Shown: positions 18,864 through 27,395 of the stretch, in pieces | How the letters are laid out: the number at the start of each line of letters is the position of its first letter | How positions within the stretch are numbered: the stretch's first letter is position 1 | From: a virus | Virus record (IMG/VR): IMGVR_UViG_3300025769_012879 | Coordinates: 62,001 to 126,000 of that record | Length of the DNA: 64,000 nucleotides | Reading direction: 5' to 3' (one strand) | Notes under the pieces: model-generated | Databases searched by the model: none | Seen by the model: the letters and a program-made list of their open reading frames with translations, nothing else | What the model was told of the DNA's origin: nothing | Program-made: the position numbers and the translations under genes

Positions 18864-20843
18864 ATGGCAGACAATAAAAACAATCCAAGAAATCCAAACA
18901 GTCCTCTGTTCCAAAGACTAACAAGACTATTTTCCGGTCCAATTGTAAACTACAGAGCACAACAAGTAAGAAATAATCGAAAGTATTCAGTAGACAAGTA
19001 TGGATCTAAATTTAGATCAGTGGGCGGTCAGTCATTTAAAAGAAAGTCATACAATCCATACGAATCAATCTCAACTGCGATGATGAACAACTATAATCGC
19101 GTTGAAAGGTACGCTGACTTTGATCAGATGGAATTTATGCCCGAGTTAGCATCTGCTTTAGATATTTATGCTGATGAAATCACAACACATTCTGAATTTC
19201 ATAGATCATTAATTATTGACTGTCAAAATGAAGAAATTAAAGATATATTAGAAACACTGTTTCACAAAGTTTTAAATATTGATGCTAACCTTTTTGGTTG
19301 GGTGCGCTCCATGTGCAAATACGGTGATTTCTTTGGATATCTAGATATTGATGAGGAAATTGGTATCAAGTCATTTATTGGTCTCCCAGTAAGTGAAATT
19401 GAGAGAATGGAAGGCACTGATCAATCTAATCCAAATTACGTTCAATACCAATGGAATACAGGTGGGTTAACATTTGAAAATTGGCAGATGGCGCACTTTA
19501 GAGTTTTAGGTAATGATAAGTATGTCCCATACGGTACATCTGTTTTAGATCCAGGTCGTAGAATCTGGAGGCAATTAACTCTTCTTGAAGATGCTATGAT
19601 TGCGTACAGAGTTGTTCGCTCGCCATCAAGAAAACAATTTAAAATTGATGTTGGTGGTATTCCACCAGAAGAAGTAGAGCAATACATGCAGAAAATCATC
19701 ACTATGATGAAGCGCCACCAAGTTGTTGATGATACAAGTGGTAGAGTTGATTTACGTTACAATCCACTATCAATTGAAGAGGACTATTACATCCCAACAA
19801 GGAATGGACAAGCATCAGTAGATATTAGTCAAGTTCAAGGCGATACTTGGGGAACTGCTATTGATGATATCAAATACCTACAAAACAAGTTGTTCGCTGC
19901 AATTAAAATTCCAATGTCTTACTTGATTCGAGGTGAAGGTGGAACTGAAGAACAAGCAGCACTTTCTCAAAAAGATATTAGGTTTGCAAGAACAATTCAA
20001 AGAATTCAGAGGGCAGTTGTTGCAGAATTAGATAAAATGGCAACAATTCACTTGTACACTCTTGGTTACAGAGGAAATGATTTAATAAACTTTAATATAA
20101 AGTTGCACAACCCATCCAGAATCGCTTCTATGCAGGAATTAGAAACTTTGAAGAGTAAACTAGAGATTGCTTCAACTGCAAGGTCTGACGTGTATAGCAA
20201 CCGCTGGATTGCAAAAAATATTTTAGGCATATCAGAACAGGAACTAATCAGAAACACAAGAGAGAAATTCCACGATAAGCAGATAGAAACAGCATTGGCA
20301 AAGATTGCAACCGAACAAGGTGAAGGACTTGCTGCTGAAACATTGACCGGTGGTGGATTCGGCGGTGTTGGTGATATTGGACTAGGAGGCGATACTGAGG
20401 TTGGTGGAGAAATTGCTGCCCCCGAAACTGAAGTTACTGCTGGTTTAGAAACCGCACCAGAACCTGCTGCACCAGAACCTGCTACTCCAGCACCCGAACC
20501 AGAAGCAGGCGGCGGTGAAGACGTTCTATTAGCAACTCCAGAAGGTGGTGGCAAGAAACCAGATAAACCAGCAGCAATTTATACAGAATACGAAGATGGT
20601 TCCCACACGACCAAAGGTTCTAAAGGAAAAAAGTATTGGTCTGTTAAACATGACAAGCGAGAGAAAGCAGGTCGTAAAGAGTCCTGGGGTGCAACTAAAC
20701 AAAGAAAACCACGCGATATTAATAAGGCATTATCAATAGGTACGCTTGTTAAAGAAAACAAATCTAATTATAGTGAAGAGTTTGAAAATAAAATGTCTTC
20801 ATTGAATGAGGAAATGGATAGAATACTATCAGAGGATTTATAG
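18864..20843 (+). CDS. 20: Portal vertex protein (gp20)
   Basis: Forms the dodecameric ring through which DNA enters the head. Recognisable gp20 features include YADFDQMEFMPELASALDIYADE near residue 82, the RSPSRKQFKIDVGGIPP stretch near 250, and the helical clip/stem region. Residues from about 485 on are an added Gly/Ala/Pro/Glu-rich linker (EPAAPEPATPAPEPEAGGG) and a basic C-terminal domain absent from T4 gp20 (524 aa). SD GGAACTGA is weak. The gene ends two bases before the next start. Confidence 0.93.
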   Translation: MADNKNNPRNPNSPLFQRLTRLFSGPIVNYRAQQVRNNRKYSVDKYGSKFRSVGGQSFKRKSYNPYESISTAMMNNYNRVERYADFDQMEFMPELASALDIYADEITTHSEFHRSLIIDCQNEEIKDILETLFHKVLNIDANLFGWVRSMCKYGDFFGYLDIDEEIGIKSFIGLPVSEIERMEGTDQSNPNYVQYQWNTGGLTFENWQMAHFRVLGNDKYVPYGTSVLDPGRRIWRQLTLLEDAMIAYRVVRSPSRKQFKIDVGGIPPEEVEQYMQKIITMMKRHQVVDDTSGRVDLRYNPLSIEEDYYIPTRNGQASVDISQVQGDTWGTAIDDIKYLQNKLFAAIKIPMSYLIRGEGGTEEQAALSQKDIRFARTIQRIQRAVVAELDKMATIHLYTLGYRGNDLINFNIKLHNPSRIASMQELETLKSKLEIASTARSDVYSNRWIAKNILGISEQELIRNTREKFHDKQIETALAKIATEQGEGLAAETLTGGGFGGVGDIGLGGDTEVGGEIAAPETEVTAGLETAPEPAAPEPATPAPEPEAGGGEDVLLATPEGGGKKPDKPAAIYTEYEDGSHTTKGSKGKKYWSVKHDKREKAGRKESWGATKQRKPRDINKALSIGTLVKENKSNYSEEFENKMSSLNEEMDRILSEDL

Positions 20844-20844
20844 A

Positions 20845-21642
20845 ATGAATCATAATAAGAGAAGAAATACTGCATTTTTATATGAGGCACTAGTCAGAGA
20901 ATTGACTAAAAGCGTTGTTGCAAAAGATAATGAAAGAAAATCTGCTGTAATGGCAGTAATAAAAGAGTTCTTTAACAACAACAGTGTGTTAAAGCAAGAT
21001 TTAAATCTTTACAAAGAGATTGTAGAAACACGCGGAACAACTAAAGACGCAGCAGAGAAGATTATTGGATACGTTCGTAAAGAACGTGAGAGATTAAATG
21101 CTGAAAAGTTGTTTGAAGCACAGACACGTCTTATCAATAAGATTCACAACAACTTGAGTGAAGATGTATTTTCTAACTTCGTGCCAAACTATAAAGCATT
21201 AGCAAGCGTTTATCAAATGTTTTCACCAAACACAAAGATTAAAAACAAAGTTCTAATGGAAAATGTTGTTGTTCAATACATGTCTTCACTTCCTCAACAA
21301 CTAAATGAAGAAAAAAAGATTAATAATGCAACAATGAGAATCTTCTCTTCTAAATTTAACAATCACTACAATGAACTTCTAGAGGAACAAAGAGTCTTAT
21401 TGTCAAAGTATATCTCATCATTTGCAGACAATGGTCTTGAATTAAAGATGTACCTTAATGATGAATTGACAAGAATTAAAGAGGCAATTGGTAACGCAAA
21501 GTTTGAAGGCGAATTGCAGGAAAAAATTAATAAAGTGTCTTCTGTAATTGATGGATTTAAGGGCGAGTTAATCAATGAAGATATGCTTAAGCAAATTATG
21601 AAAATGCAACAACTTGTGAGTGAGATTGGAAACAATGATTAG
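20845..21642 (+). CDS. Head-region conserved protein (265 aa)
   Basis: Helical, charged protein beginning MNHNKRRNTAFLYEALVREL. An upstream in-frame start at 20806 would overlap gp20; the ATG at 20845 has AGAGG at good spacing and is chosen. Lying between portal and protease genes, where T4 encodes core proteins gp67 and gp68, it may be a prohead core or assembly protein. No similarity to those is visible. It overlaps the next gene by eight bases. Confidence 0.55.
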   Translation: MNHNKRRNTAFLYEALVRELTKSVVAKDNERKSAVMAVIKEFFNNNSVLKQDLNLYKEIVETRGTTKDAAEKIIGYVRKERERLNAEKLFEAQTRLINKIHNNLSEDVFSNFVPNYKALASVYQMFSPNTKIKNKVLMENVVVQYMSSLPQQLNEEKKINNATMRIFSSKFNNHYNELLEEQRVLLSKYISSFADNGLELKMYLNDELTRIKEAIGNAKFEGELQEKINKVSSVIDGFKGELINEDMLKQIMKMQQLVSEIGNND

Positions 21643-22234
21643 TATTGATGAAATCAAAGTTAAGATTGATGAGGAAAAACCAGATAAGATTACTATATCT
21701 GTTGTTGAACCACAACCAACATCAATTGATGTAAGTGTTGAACCCATTCCATCACAACCAATTTCATTAGATATTCGACGAACATTAGATAATAATTACA
21801 TTATTTATGATCACCCACTTTTTGATATTGTAATCAATCCAGACAAAAAGAAGATCATGACTTTTGTGAAAAAATTCTCTAAGACAGAAGCGTACCCTCA
21901 CCAAGATTCATTTTTTAATTTTTTAAAGCATAGGGGTGTTATTTTGCCCGACACTGTTAAGGGTGGAAATATTTTTGGCAGCATTGAAGCAACTTATCCA
22001 GCAAATAAAAAAATTGATGTCATTAAAGTAGTTCTTTTAAATATTTTTATGTTCTTTAGAGAAGAGTTACCAGCGCTTAAGAAAGTGCTTGATTATGATT
22101 TTGAAGTTGATAAAATGCTTGTAGACCCAGACGCAGAGGACAGCACAGAATACGGCGAAGTCCCACAGCAGAAAAAGAAAGGTACAATGGATCCTTTCTA
22201 TACACAATACTACGGTTTACTTTACAGGATATAA
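21635..22234 (+). CDS. Head-region conserved protein (199 aa)
   Basis: Start taken at ATG 21635 (ATGATTAG overlapping the previous stop) rather than the earlier in-frame 21620. The N-terminal 50 residues are a repetitive Val/Ile/Glu/Pro beta stretch (KITISVVEPQPTSIDVSVEP); the rest is soluble with an acidic C-terminal part. Its place between portal and prohead protease suggests a prohead function. I recognise no family. Confidence 0.5.
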   Translation: MISIDEIKVKIDEEKPDKITISVVEPQPTSIDVSVEPIPSQPISLDIRRTLDNNYIIYDHPLFDIVINPDKKKIMTFVKKFSKTEAYPHQDSFFNFLKHRGVILPDTVKGGNIFGSIEATYPANKKIDVIKVVLLNIFMFFREELPALKKVLDYDFEVDKMLVDPDAEDSTEYGEVPQQKKKGTMDPFYTQYYGLLYRI

Positions 22235-22531
22235 ATGTCTTTACTTTGGTTCGTATTAACGTGTTATGGTTTAACACAAATTTTGGTATATGGTTCAATT
22301 TTTAATGGTATAAGACCCAAATATGGTTTTTTAGGTGATTTACTAAAATGCCCCATGTGTACAGGATTTTGGGTTGGTGCATTAGTTTTTCTAATTTCGC
22401 CTTGTACTGAACTATTTACTTTTGAGTATAATATAATCAACATGCTTTTATGCGGTTGGTTGAGTTCAGGGACATCATATGTGCTCTGTACTGTTTTCGG
22501 AGACGAGGGAATAAATGTCAAAGGGAATTAA
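22235..22531 (+). CDS. DUF1360-like membrane protein
   Basis: 98 aa with hydrophobic segments at about residues 1-22, 44-58 and 68-88. The signature LLKCPMCTGFWVGALVF (C39, C42) matches the DUF1360 family of small bacterial and phage membrane proteins of unknown function. It lies inside the head-assembly operon and starts immediately after the previous stop. In T4 the prohead assembles on the inner membrane, so a membrane protein here could take part in that, but this is inference. Confidence 0.65.
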   Translation: MSLLWFVLTCYGLTQILVYGSIFNGIRPKYGFLGDLLKCPMCTGFWVGALVFLISPCTELFTFEYNIINMLLCGWLSSGTSYVLCTVFGDEGINVKGN

Positions 22532-22625
22532 CAATTACGTTGAAACTAAGTGGATGCTCCAACCTCCACGCCTTTGCTGCAAGGGCAGTTGTATCGGGCG
22601 GGTGACGCCCGCAGGAGAATTTTGA
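22515..22625 (+). CDS. 36-aa Cys-containing small protein
   Basis: ATG at 22515 with GAGGGA seven bases upstream; overlaps the DUF1360-like gene by 17 bases and ends TGATG, overlapping the next start. The product has three cysteines clustered as CCKGSC plus a basic, Pro-containing middle (WMLQPPRLCCKGSC). The reading frame is fully bounded by coupling signals at both ends, which argues it is translated. The final third coincides with a GC-rich hairpin (22595-22611). Function unknown; it might act mainly as a leader peptide for the downstream gene. Confidence 0.55.
   Translation: MSKGINNYVETKWMLQPPRLCCKGSCIGRVTPAGEF
22595..22611 (+). promoter_or_regulatory. GC-rich hairpin just upstream of a start
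   Basis: CGGGCG-GGTGA-CGCCCG forms a perfect 6-bp stem with a 5-base loop, ending two bases before the AGGAG ribosome site (22613-22617) of the gene at 22625. It is strikingly GC-rich for this AT-rich genome and has no U-tract, so a translational control element is more likely than a terminator. Confidence 0.45.
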
Positions 22626-23005
22626 TGAATCTAAGTGAGATTAAAAAGATGGTCATAACATCTCTCATTCAAGAGAGAGTTGGTTATTACGGTGCTATGG
22701 ACGGTGATGCCGGTGGTGCTGCTGATACACCCGATATTCAGGGCATTGTTGATGATGCTGAAAAAGAAATAAAGCAGATGATTGCCGCTCAAGGCAATAT
22801 CATTGACGCTGTTGCAGCAGAGATCGCTGAAATCGCAGGACCTGCATTGGTTCAGGCAGGCGTTCCAGGTGGAGATGTTGTTAAATTAGTATCAGACTTT
22901 TTAACTCACATGCATAGTGCAGTCGATGATGCAAAAAAGAAAAGAGAGCAAGTTGGCGCAGAACCATCCACACCAGAATTAAACACAAAAGTGGAGGACG
23001 AATAA
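22625..23005 (+). CDS. Putative prohead core protein (126 aa)
   Basis: Small helical, Ala/Asp/Glu-rich protein starting MNLSEIKKMVITSLIQERVGYY, with an acidic tail. ATG at 22625 is preceded by AGGAG at seven bases; a longer in-frame start at 22550 would run through the 36-aa gene and the hairpin, so it is rejected. Size, composition and position immediately before the prohead protease match T4 gp67/gp68 core proteins, but no sequence identity is evident. Confidence 0.55.
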   Translation: MNLSEIKKMVITSLIQERVGYYGAMDGDAGGAADTPDIQGIVDDAEKEIKQMIAAQGNIIDAVAAEIAEIAGPALVQAGVPGGDVVKLVSDFLTHMHSAVDDAKKKREQVGAEPSTPELNTKVEDE

Positions 23006-23620
23006 ATGTCTGACAAGGTATTATTAAGAGAATATTATGCCCTTTGTGAAGGTGGATACTGTCAAGATCTTTTAACTGAGGCAGAAAAGCAAGATATCAA
23101 AAAAAATAACGCTTGGTATCTAACTGGTATTTTACAAAAGGGTAATACCAAAAACGGTAATGGTAGAAAGTATCCATCTCACGTTCTTGAAAGAGAGATG
23201 AAAAACTACGATATGCTTATCAAGCAGAAGAGAGCATTCGGTGAGTTGGACCACCCAGACACATCAGTTGTTGATTTAAAGAATGCATCGCACATGGTTA
23301 CTCGTTATTGGATGGATGGTGATACCGTCATGGGTGCTATTAAGATTTTAGATACTCCCTGTGGTGAGATCGTAAAAGGCATTGTTAAATCAGGTGGTCA
23401 AGTTGGTATTTCATCAAGAGGTCTTGGATCTGTTGTAAATGAGTCAAACGGTACAAGCATTGTTCAAGAAGATTTTACTTTAATCTGCTTTGATATTGTT
23501 GCTGATCCATCAACTCCAGGTGCATTCATGAACCCACAAAAAATTAGGGAGTCAAAAGAGTTAAAGGTTCACGATAAAGATTATCGTGTGAACTCATTAC
23601 TAAACTCAATTTTGGATTAA
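23006..23620 (+). CDS. 21: Prohead core protease (gp21)
   Basis: Serine protease that matures the head by cleaving scaffold and capsid proteins. The family pattern is clear: H83 in AFGELDHPDTS, S136/S137 in GQVGISSRGLGS, and FDIVADPSTPGAFM near residue 162-175. Length 204 aa matches T4 gp21 (212). It starts directly after the previous stop codon and is followed by small head genes and the scaffold and capsid genes whose products it would cut. Confidence 0.93.
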   Translation: MSDKVLLREYYALCEGGYCQDLLTEAEKQDIKKNNAWYLTGILQKGNTKNGNGRKYPSHVLEREMKNYDMLIKQKRAFGELDHPDTSVVDLKNASHMVTRYWMDGDTVMGAIKILDTPCGEIVKGIVKSGGQVGISSRGLGSVVNESNGTSIVQEDFTLICFDIVADPSTPGAFMNPQKIRESKELKVHDKDYRVNSLLNSILD

Positions 23621-23621
23621 A

Positions 23622-24041
23622 ATGAAGAAAGAACAATTTAAGAAAATGTTGAAACCCATTATCAAAGAGTGTATTCAAGAGGCACTAGTTGAGTCAAATT
23701 TAATTTCAGGAATCATCTCTGAGGTTGTAAAGGGAATGGGCGCTCAACCACAGCAGGCACAAATCACTGAGCAAAAGAAAAAATATGAGAGTGATGAAGA
23801 TGCAAAGAAAAGACGCCAAGCAAAAGAGAAAAAGTTGAATAAAACAAGAAAAACTCTTTTAGGCGCAATTAATAAAGATGCTTACGGTGGTGTTGATTTA
23901 TTTGAAGGCACAACACCAATGCAAGAATCAAAATCAGGCGGTCCAGGCAGCGCACTTGCAGGTGTTGCACCAGATGATGCTGGTATTGATATTTCAGGAA
24001 TTTTAAACATTGGCGGCGATAAGTGGTCAAAATTAATATGA
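23622..24041 (+). CDS. Head-region hypothetical protein (139 aa)
   Basis: Begins MKKEQFKKMLKPIIKECIQEAL, a helix similar in style to the N-termini of phage scaffolding-associated proteins, followed by a Lys/Glu-rich middle and a Gly/Asp-rich C-terminus. No known family recognised. It sits between the protease and bS21 genes and may be a head component processed by gp21. Confidence 0.5.
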   Translation: MKKEQFKKMLKPIIKECIQEALVESNLISGIISEVVKGMGAQPQQAQITEQKKKYESDEDAKKRRQAKEKKLNKTRKTLLGAINKDAYGGVDLFEGTTPMQESKSGGPGSALAGVAPDDAGIDISGILNIGGDKWSKLI

Positions 24042-24048
24042 GGTTAAA

Positions 24049-24273
24049 ATGAGTGCAACTAACGTCCATGTGACAGCAAGAAGAAACGAATCAGGTGAAG
24101 CGCTAATCAAAAGATTTAGCAGAAAGGTAAAGAGAGAGGGGATTATCGAAGAGTGCAAAAAAAGAATGTACTATGAAAAACCCTCTGTAAAAAGAAGAAG
24201 AGATAAGTTAAGAAGAAAAAGAGTTTTAAAGAAACTATTTATGAAACAGAGCGGAGAGAAAGATGTCAGATAA
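24049..24273 (+). CDS. rpsU: Ribosomal protein bS21
   Basis: 74-aa very basic protein aligning by eye with bacterial bS21: V-x-V near the start, E-A-L-I-K-R-F-S-R-K (cf. ALRRFKR), the GIIEECKKRMYYEKPSVKRR core (cf. bacterial E-V-R-R-R-E-F-Y-E-K-P-T), and a long basic tail. bS21 sits on the small subunit near the anti-SD and affects initiation; phage copies are known from metagenomes and are proposed to bias host ribosomes to phage mRNAs. SD GAGG precedes the start. Its 3' end contains a candidate late promoter for the next gene. Location inside the head operon is notable. Confidence 0.9.
   Translation: MSATNVHVTARRNESGEALIKRFSRKVKREGIIEECKKRMYYEKPSVKRRRDKLRRKRVLKKLFMKQSGEKDVR
24234..24241 (+). 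promoter_or_regulatory. Candidate late promoter inside bS21 gene
   Basis: ACTATTTA within the 3' end of the bS21 gene; CTATTTA begins 28 bases before the ATG at 24263, the same distance as for the intergenic copies of this motif. Confidence 0.45.
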
Positions 24274-24730
24274 CGGAAACATCCAAGCAAATACAAGTTA
24301 TGCAGATCAAAGATTTCAGTATAACAGTCCCGGTGTTGGCGCAGTTGGTCAATACCAGACCAGTGGTATTCCATATGCCACCGCATCTGTTCTTGTTCAG
24401 AGTATTCTGAATGGTGAAGGTGCCACAGAGGTCCCATTCCCATATGTTACAAAGTTTGTAACAGTTGTAAATGAACACAGTGGTTCATCAGCAAAACTCA
24501 GAGTTGGTTTTAGCGCAGCAGGAATTACTGGATCGGGTGCTCCATCTGGACATGGAGACAATTACTTTATATTAGATAACGGTGAATCATACACTGGTGA
24601 ATTTAGAGTATCAAAAGTTTTTATTGCAGGTGATTCATCTGCAACAACCGCTTCTGTAATTGCTGGCATGACTGGCATTCCATCAACCAAACTAAAAACT
24701 AACTGGTCAGGAACCTCTGGAGTAGGTTAA
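24263..24730 (+). CDS. Putative virion structural protein (155 aa)
   Basis: Gly/Ser/Thr-rich, beta-strand-rich protein (YVTKFVTVVNEHSGSSAKLR...) without catalytic motifs, typical of a capsid decoration or head fibre protein. It overlaps the bS21 gene by 11 bases and the next gene by one base. Its own candidate late promoter fits a virion part needed in many copies. Family not identified. Confidence 0.55.
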   Translation: MSDNGNIQANTSYADQRFQYNSPGVGAVGQYQTSGIPYATASVLVQSILNGEGATEVPFPYVTKFVTVVNEHSGSSAKLRVGFSAAGITGSGAPSGHGDNYFILDNGESYTGEFRVSKVFIAGDSSATTASVIAGMTGIPSTKLKTNWSGTSGVG

Positions 24731-26058
24731 TGATAATAAGTGGCTTCGGCGGAAAAGGCGGGTCTTTATCAAGTCGTTCTTCTGGAGTTACCACTGAAGA
24801 AGATAAGTCCGGTGGATTTTTAAACATTGTAAAATCTATTGCTGGGGATGACTTACTTTTTTGTTTAGATCCAGGTTCAATTACTGTTGATATTGGTCAA
24901 ACAGTAAATGAGTGGTTTGATTCGCTTGGAGCATTTGATACTCACTTCACAGCACAAGATGTTGCAAACCGCAAACCTTCTTTTAGTTTATACAACAATA
25001 AACCAGTTCTCGACTTTGACGGCACTAACAATGCTTTTAGATCAGCAGCAGTTGTTTCGCAACTAAATAATAAAAAAGCATTATCTTTGATTTATTTTGC
25101 AAAAGTAAATGGTGGCAGCGGTTTTAAAACAATTTTAGAACTTGATGCTTTGTGGTACAATGTAAACGGGTTTACAGCAGGCGTCGAACGCGATGCGGCT
25201 GATTATACAATATATAATGCACAAGACCAACACCCAGATGGACTCAACACAGGCGGCGTTGCTGGCAGCAACGGAACAAATGTTGATGTTGATTTACCAA
25301 TAGTTCATGGCGTTGTTTATAATCGCAACGGCGCAGGCGGCTCTGCTGGCACAACCACAAGACCATTTGTAAATGGTGTTGCAATGACAGCCGCACAAAC
25401 TTACACAGGCGGCAACACATACAACATTGATAGTGCCTGGGTAAGTGATAAATTGCTTTTCATGGGTGCTCGCGGCACAACAGTACTTAACTTCAATGGT
25501 TCAATTGGAACATTTATCGCTGTCACAAGAGCCCTTACAGACGACGAAATGGGAAGGTTGTCGAGAGCAGTTTTAAGAAAACATAACTTAGGAACTGATG
25601 CTCCCGCGATTCCTGCTCCCTCTGGAGGAGGTGGCGATAGTGGAGTCACTTATAATATTGATGAGGTCGCAGGGCAGAACATTACAGACACCGCTGGTAC
25701 TCTTTACGATGATGGCGGTCCAACTGGTACTTATTCACAAACCGACTACACAACTTACATTGTTCCAGGCGCAGGTAAGAAAGTTGTAATTACAATGAGA
25801 GAGTTTGAAATGGGTCCTGGCGACGGCAACTTTAACGAAAAATTACGTTTCTTTAATACCACTTCAGGTATTCTAAACTTCTACGGTAGTATGACAGATG
25901 GAGGATCCAATGCTCCAACACAAGATCAAGTTATTAATGGTGTTGATGGCGGTACAGTTACCATTATCTTTGACCAGTCAGGTTATTATGGCGCAGGCGG
26001 GTTCTTTAGTCAGGACGCCGAAGGATTTAAATTAACTTGGGAAATAGTTGATGTGTAA
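24730..26058 (+). CDS. LamG-like plus CUB-like surface protein (442 aa)
   Basis: Two-part beta protein. Residues about 30-285 look like a concanavalin/LamG-type sandwich: LLFCLDPGS start, KPVLDFDGTNNAF, ALSLIYFAKV, then an FNGSIGTFIAVTRALTDDEM strand pair typical of LamG domains. A Gly-rich linker (SGGGGDSG) leads to residues about 310-442, whose spacing (YDDGGPTG-x-Y, N-E-K-L-R-F-F, a G-x-V-T-I-I-F-D-Q-S segment) resembles a CUB domain. Both folds bind glycans or proteins, so a head-surface adhesion or decoration role is inferred. Confidence 0.6.
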   Translation: MIISGFGGKGGSLSSRSSGVTTEEDKSGGFLNIVKSIAGDDLLFCLDPGSITVDIGQTVNEWFDSLGAFDTHFTAQDVANRKPSFSLYNNKPVLDFDGTNNAFRSAAVVSQLNNKKALSLIYFAKVNGGSGFKTILELDALWYNVNGFTAGVERDAADYTIYNAQDQHPDGLNTGGVAGSNGTNVDVDLPIVHGVVYNRNGAGGSAGTTTRPFVNGVAMTAAQTYTGGNTYNIDSAWVSDKLLFMGARGTTVLNFNGSIGTFIAVTRALTDDEMGRLSRAVLRKHNLGTDAPAIPAPSGGGGDSGVTYNIDEVAGQNITDTAGTLYDDGGPTGTYSQTDYTTYIVPGAGKKVVITMREFEMGPGDGNFNEKLRFFNTTSGILNFYGSMTDGGSNAPTQDQVINGVDGGTVTIIFDQSGYYGAGGFFSQDAEGFKLTWEIVDV

Positions 26059-26075
26059 TAATAGGAATAAATAAT

Positions 26076-26315
26076 ATGTCTACATGCCCACAACCAATAA
26101 CTTATTATATCCAAACTGAATCTATTGCAGGTCAGGTAGGAATACAAATAGAGAAAAATTTTACAAAATACAGAGTTATTGGTATTTGGGGACATGTCAC
26201 TCCACCACCCTCTGTTGAGTGGATACAAACAGAGTGGCACGGATTTGATGTTCACGAGTGGGTCACCTCGTTAGGTTATGTCTTTGTACCAATACTTCCC
26301 CGCCCAATTCCATAA
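26076..26315 (+). CDS. Small hypothetical protein (79 aa)
   Basis: Trp/Pro/Ile-rich short protein with no recognised domain or signal peptide; ends PILPRPIP. SD AGGAATAA precedes the start. It lies between the LamG/CUB-like gene and the scaffold promoter, so it is probably expressed with the former. Confidence 0.5.
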   Translation: MSTCPQPITYYIQTESIAGQVGIQIEKNFTKYRVIGIWGHVTPPPSVEWIQTEWHGFDVHEWVTSLGYVFVPILPRPIP

Positions 26316-26335
26316 AGCATTTTACCTTTTTTACA

Positions 26336-26349
26336 ACTATTTATTGTAG
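26336..26349 (+). promoter_or_regulatory. Candidate late promoter before gp22
   Basis: ACTATTTATTGTAG; CTATTTA begins 33 bases before the scaffold ATG. The identical 14-mer recurs before the tail sheath gene (32108), the best evidence that it is a real regulatory element. Confidence 0.65.
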
Positions 26350-26369
26350 CGTAAATTAGGAGTTTACTT

Positions 26370-27392
26370 ATGTCATCTATGTTAGAACAAGCAATTATCG
26401 ACGCAACTGCCCTTAGAGAAGCAGCAATTAAGAGCGCTGAACAAGCAGTTGTAGAAAAATATTCAACCGATATTAAAGAAGCAGTTGAGAAACTTATGGA
26501 AGAAAATGATTTCGAAGAGAATAAGACTGTTGATGAGCAGATTGTAGAGGCAGATGAGAAGGGCAGAGGTTATGCTTTTGCTGAAGACACTGAACTAAGC
26601 GATCTTGAGGCACATGAGGTGGTTGACATTGATGTTAAATCTCTCTTTGAGCAAGTTCAAAAAGAACAACTTCAAGAAGAAGTTGAATTGGAAGAAGATA
26701 TTTTTGAAGAAGAATACGATCTAAGTGAAATAGTTGATGAAGTTTCTGATGTCTTAGACGAAATGGGTGACACCGATGAGCAACTTGAAGACATGGTAGA
26801 ACTTGAAGAAGAGTTGGAAGAGTCAATGAAGTTTGACTTTGATCCAGTTCCAGAGGGACAAACAACCGCTTTTGGTGCAACAAGGGCACAGCAGGCAGAA
26901 CAAGCAATGTTAATGGACGTCATGCTCGCCGTTGAAGAAGAGAACTCTAAATTAGAAAGCAAGAACGAATCTTTGGTTAAGACCAATAAAGAATTAACTG
27001 AGTCTAACCAAAAACTAAAAGAAACCGTGCAGAATATTGCAGATAAGTTTGAAGAGATCAAACTAGTAAACAGCAAGTTGTTCTACACAAACAAAACTTT
27101 AATGGACGACTCCCTGAATGAGCGACAAAAGGGTAACCTTGTCGAGTCCATTAATAACGCTCAGACATCTGAGCAAGCGAAGATTGTCTATGAAACTCTA
27201 AAAAGCACAGTGGGCAATGCTACTACAAATAAGCAACCGGAATCATTGAGTGAGGCAGTAGGCAAGCGATCTTCAACATCTTTATTGCTAAAAGCAAGAA
27301 AAAGCGACGAAAAGCAAGTTGTTAACGAAGGTAACATCTTTGCTGATCGTATGCAAATTTTAGCAGGCATTAAACATCAAAAGGAGGATTAA
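26370..27392 (+). CDS. 22: Prohead scaffold protein (gp22)
   Basis: Forms the internal core on which gp23 assembles and is later cut to peptides by gp21. The protein is acidic and helical throughout with long Glu-rich tracts (residues about 50-155) and a coiled coil around 185-260 (ENSKLESKNESLVKTNKELT), then the VNEGNIFADRMQILAGIKHQ end typical of gp22 homologues. It is 340 aa against 269 in T4. It lies four bases before gp23, as in T4-like phages generally. SD TTAGGAG is good. Confidence 0.9.
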   Translation: MSSMLEQAIIDATALREAAIKSAEQAVVEKYSTDIKEAVEKLMEENDFEENKTVDEQIVEADEKGRGYAFAEDTELSDLEAHEVVDIDVKSLFEQVQKEQLQEEVELEEDIFEEEYDLSEIVDEVSDVLDEMGDTDEQLEDMVELEEELEESMKFDFDPVPEGQTTAFGATRAQQAEQAMLMDVMLAVEEENSKLESKNESLVKTNKELTESNQKLKETVQNIADKFEEIKLVNSKLFYTNKTLMDDSLNERQKGNLVESINNAQTSEQAKIVYETLKSTVGNATTNKQPESLSEAVGKRSSTSLLLKARKSDEKQVVNEGNIFADRMQILAGIKHQKED

Positions 27393-27395
27393 ACA

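Noticed and set aside
20066-20554. Minus-strand 162-codon frame rich in Pro/Ser/Ala
   Set aside because: Complement of the portal's Ala/Pro/Glu-rich extension; low-complexity shadow.
22405-22414. ACTATTTA inside the DUF1360-like gene
   Set aside because: It is about 100 bases from the next start, outside the 25-35 base window of the other copies; probably chance.
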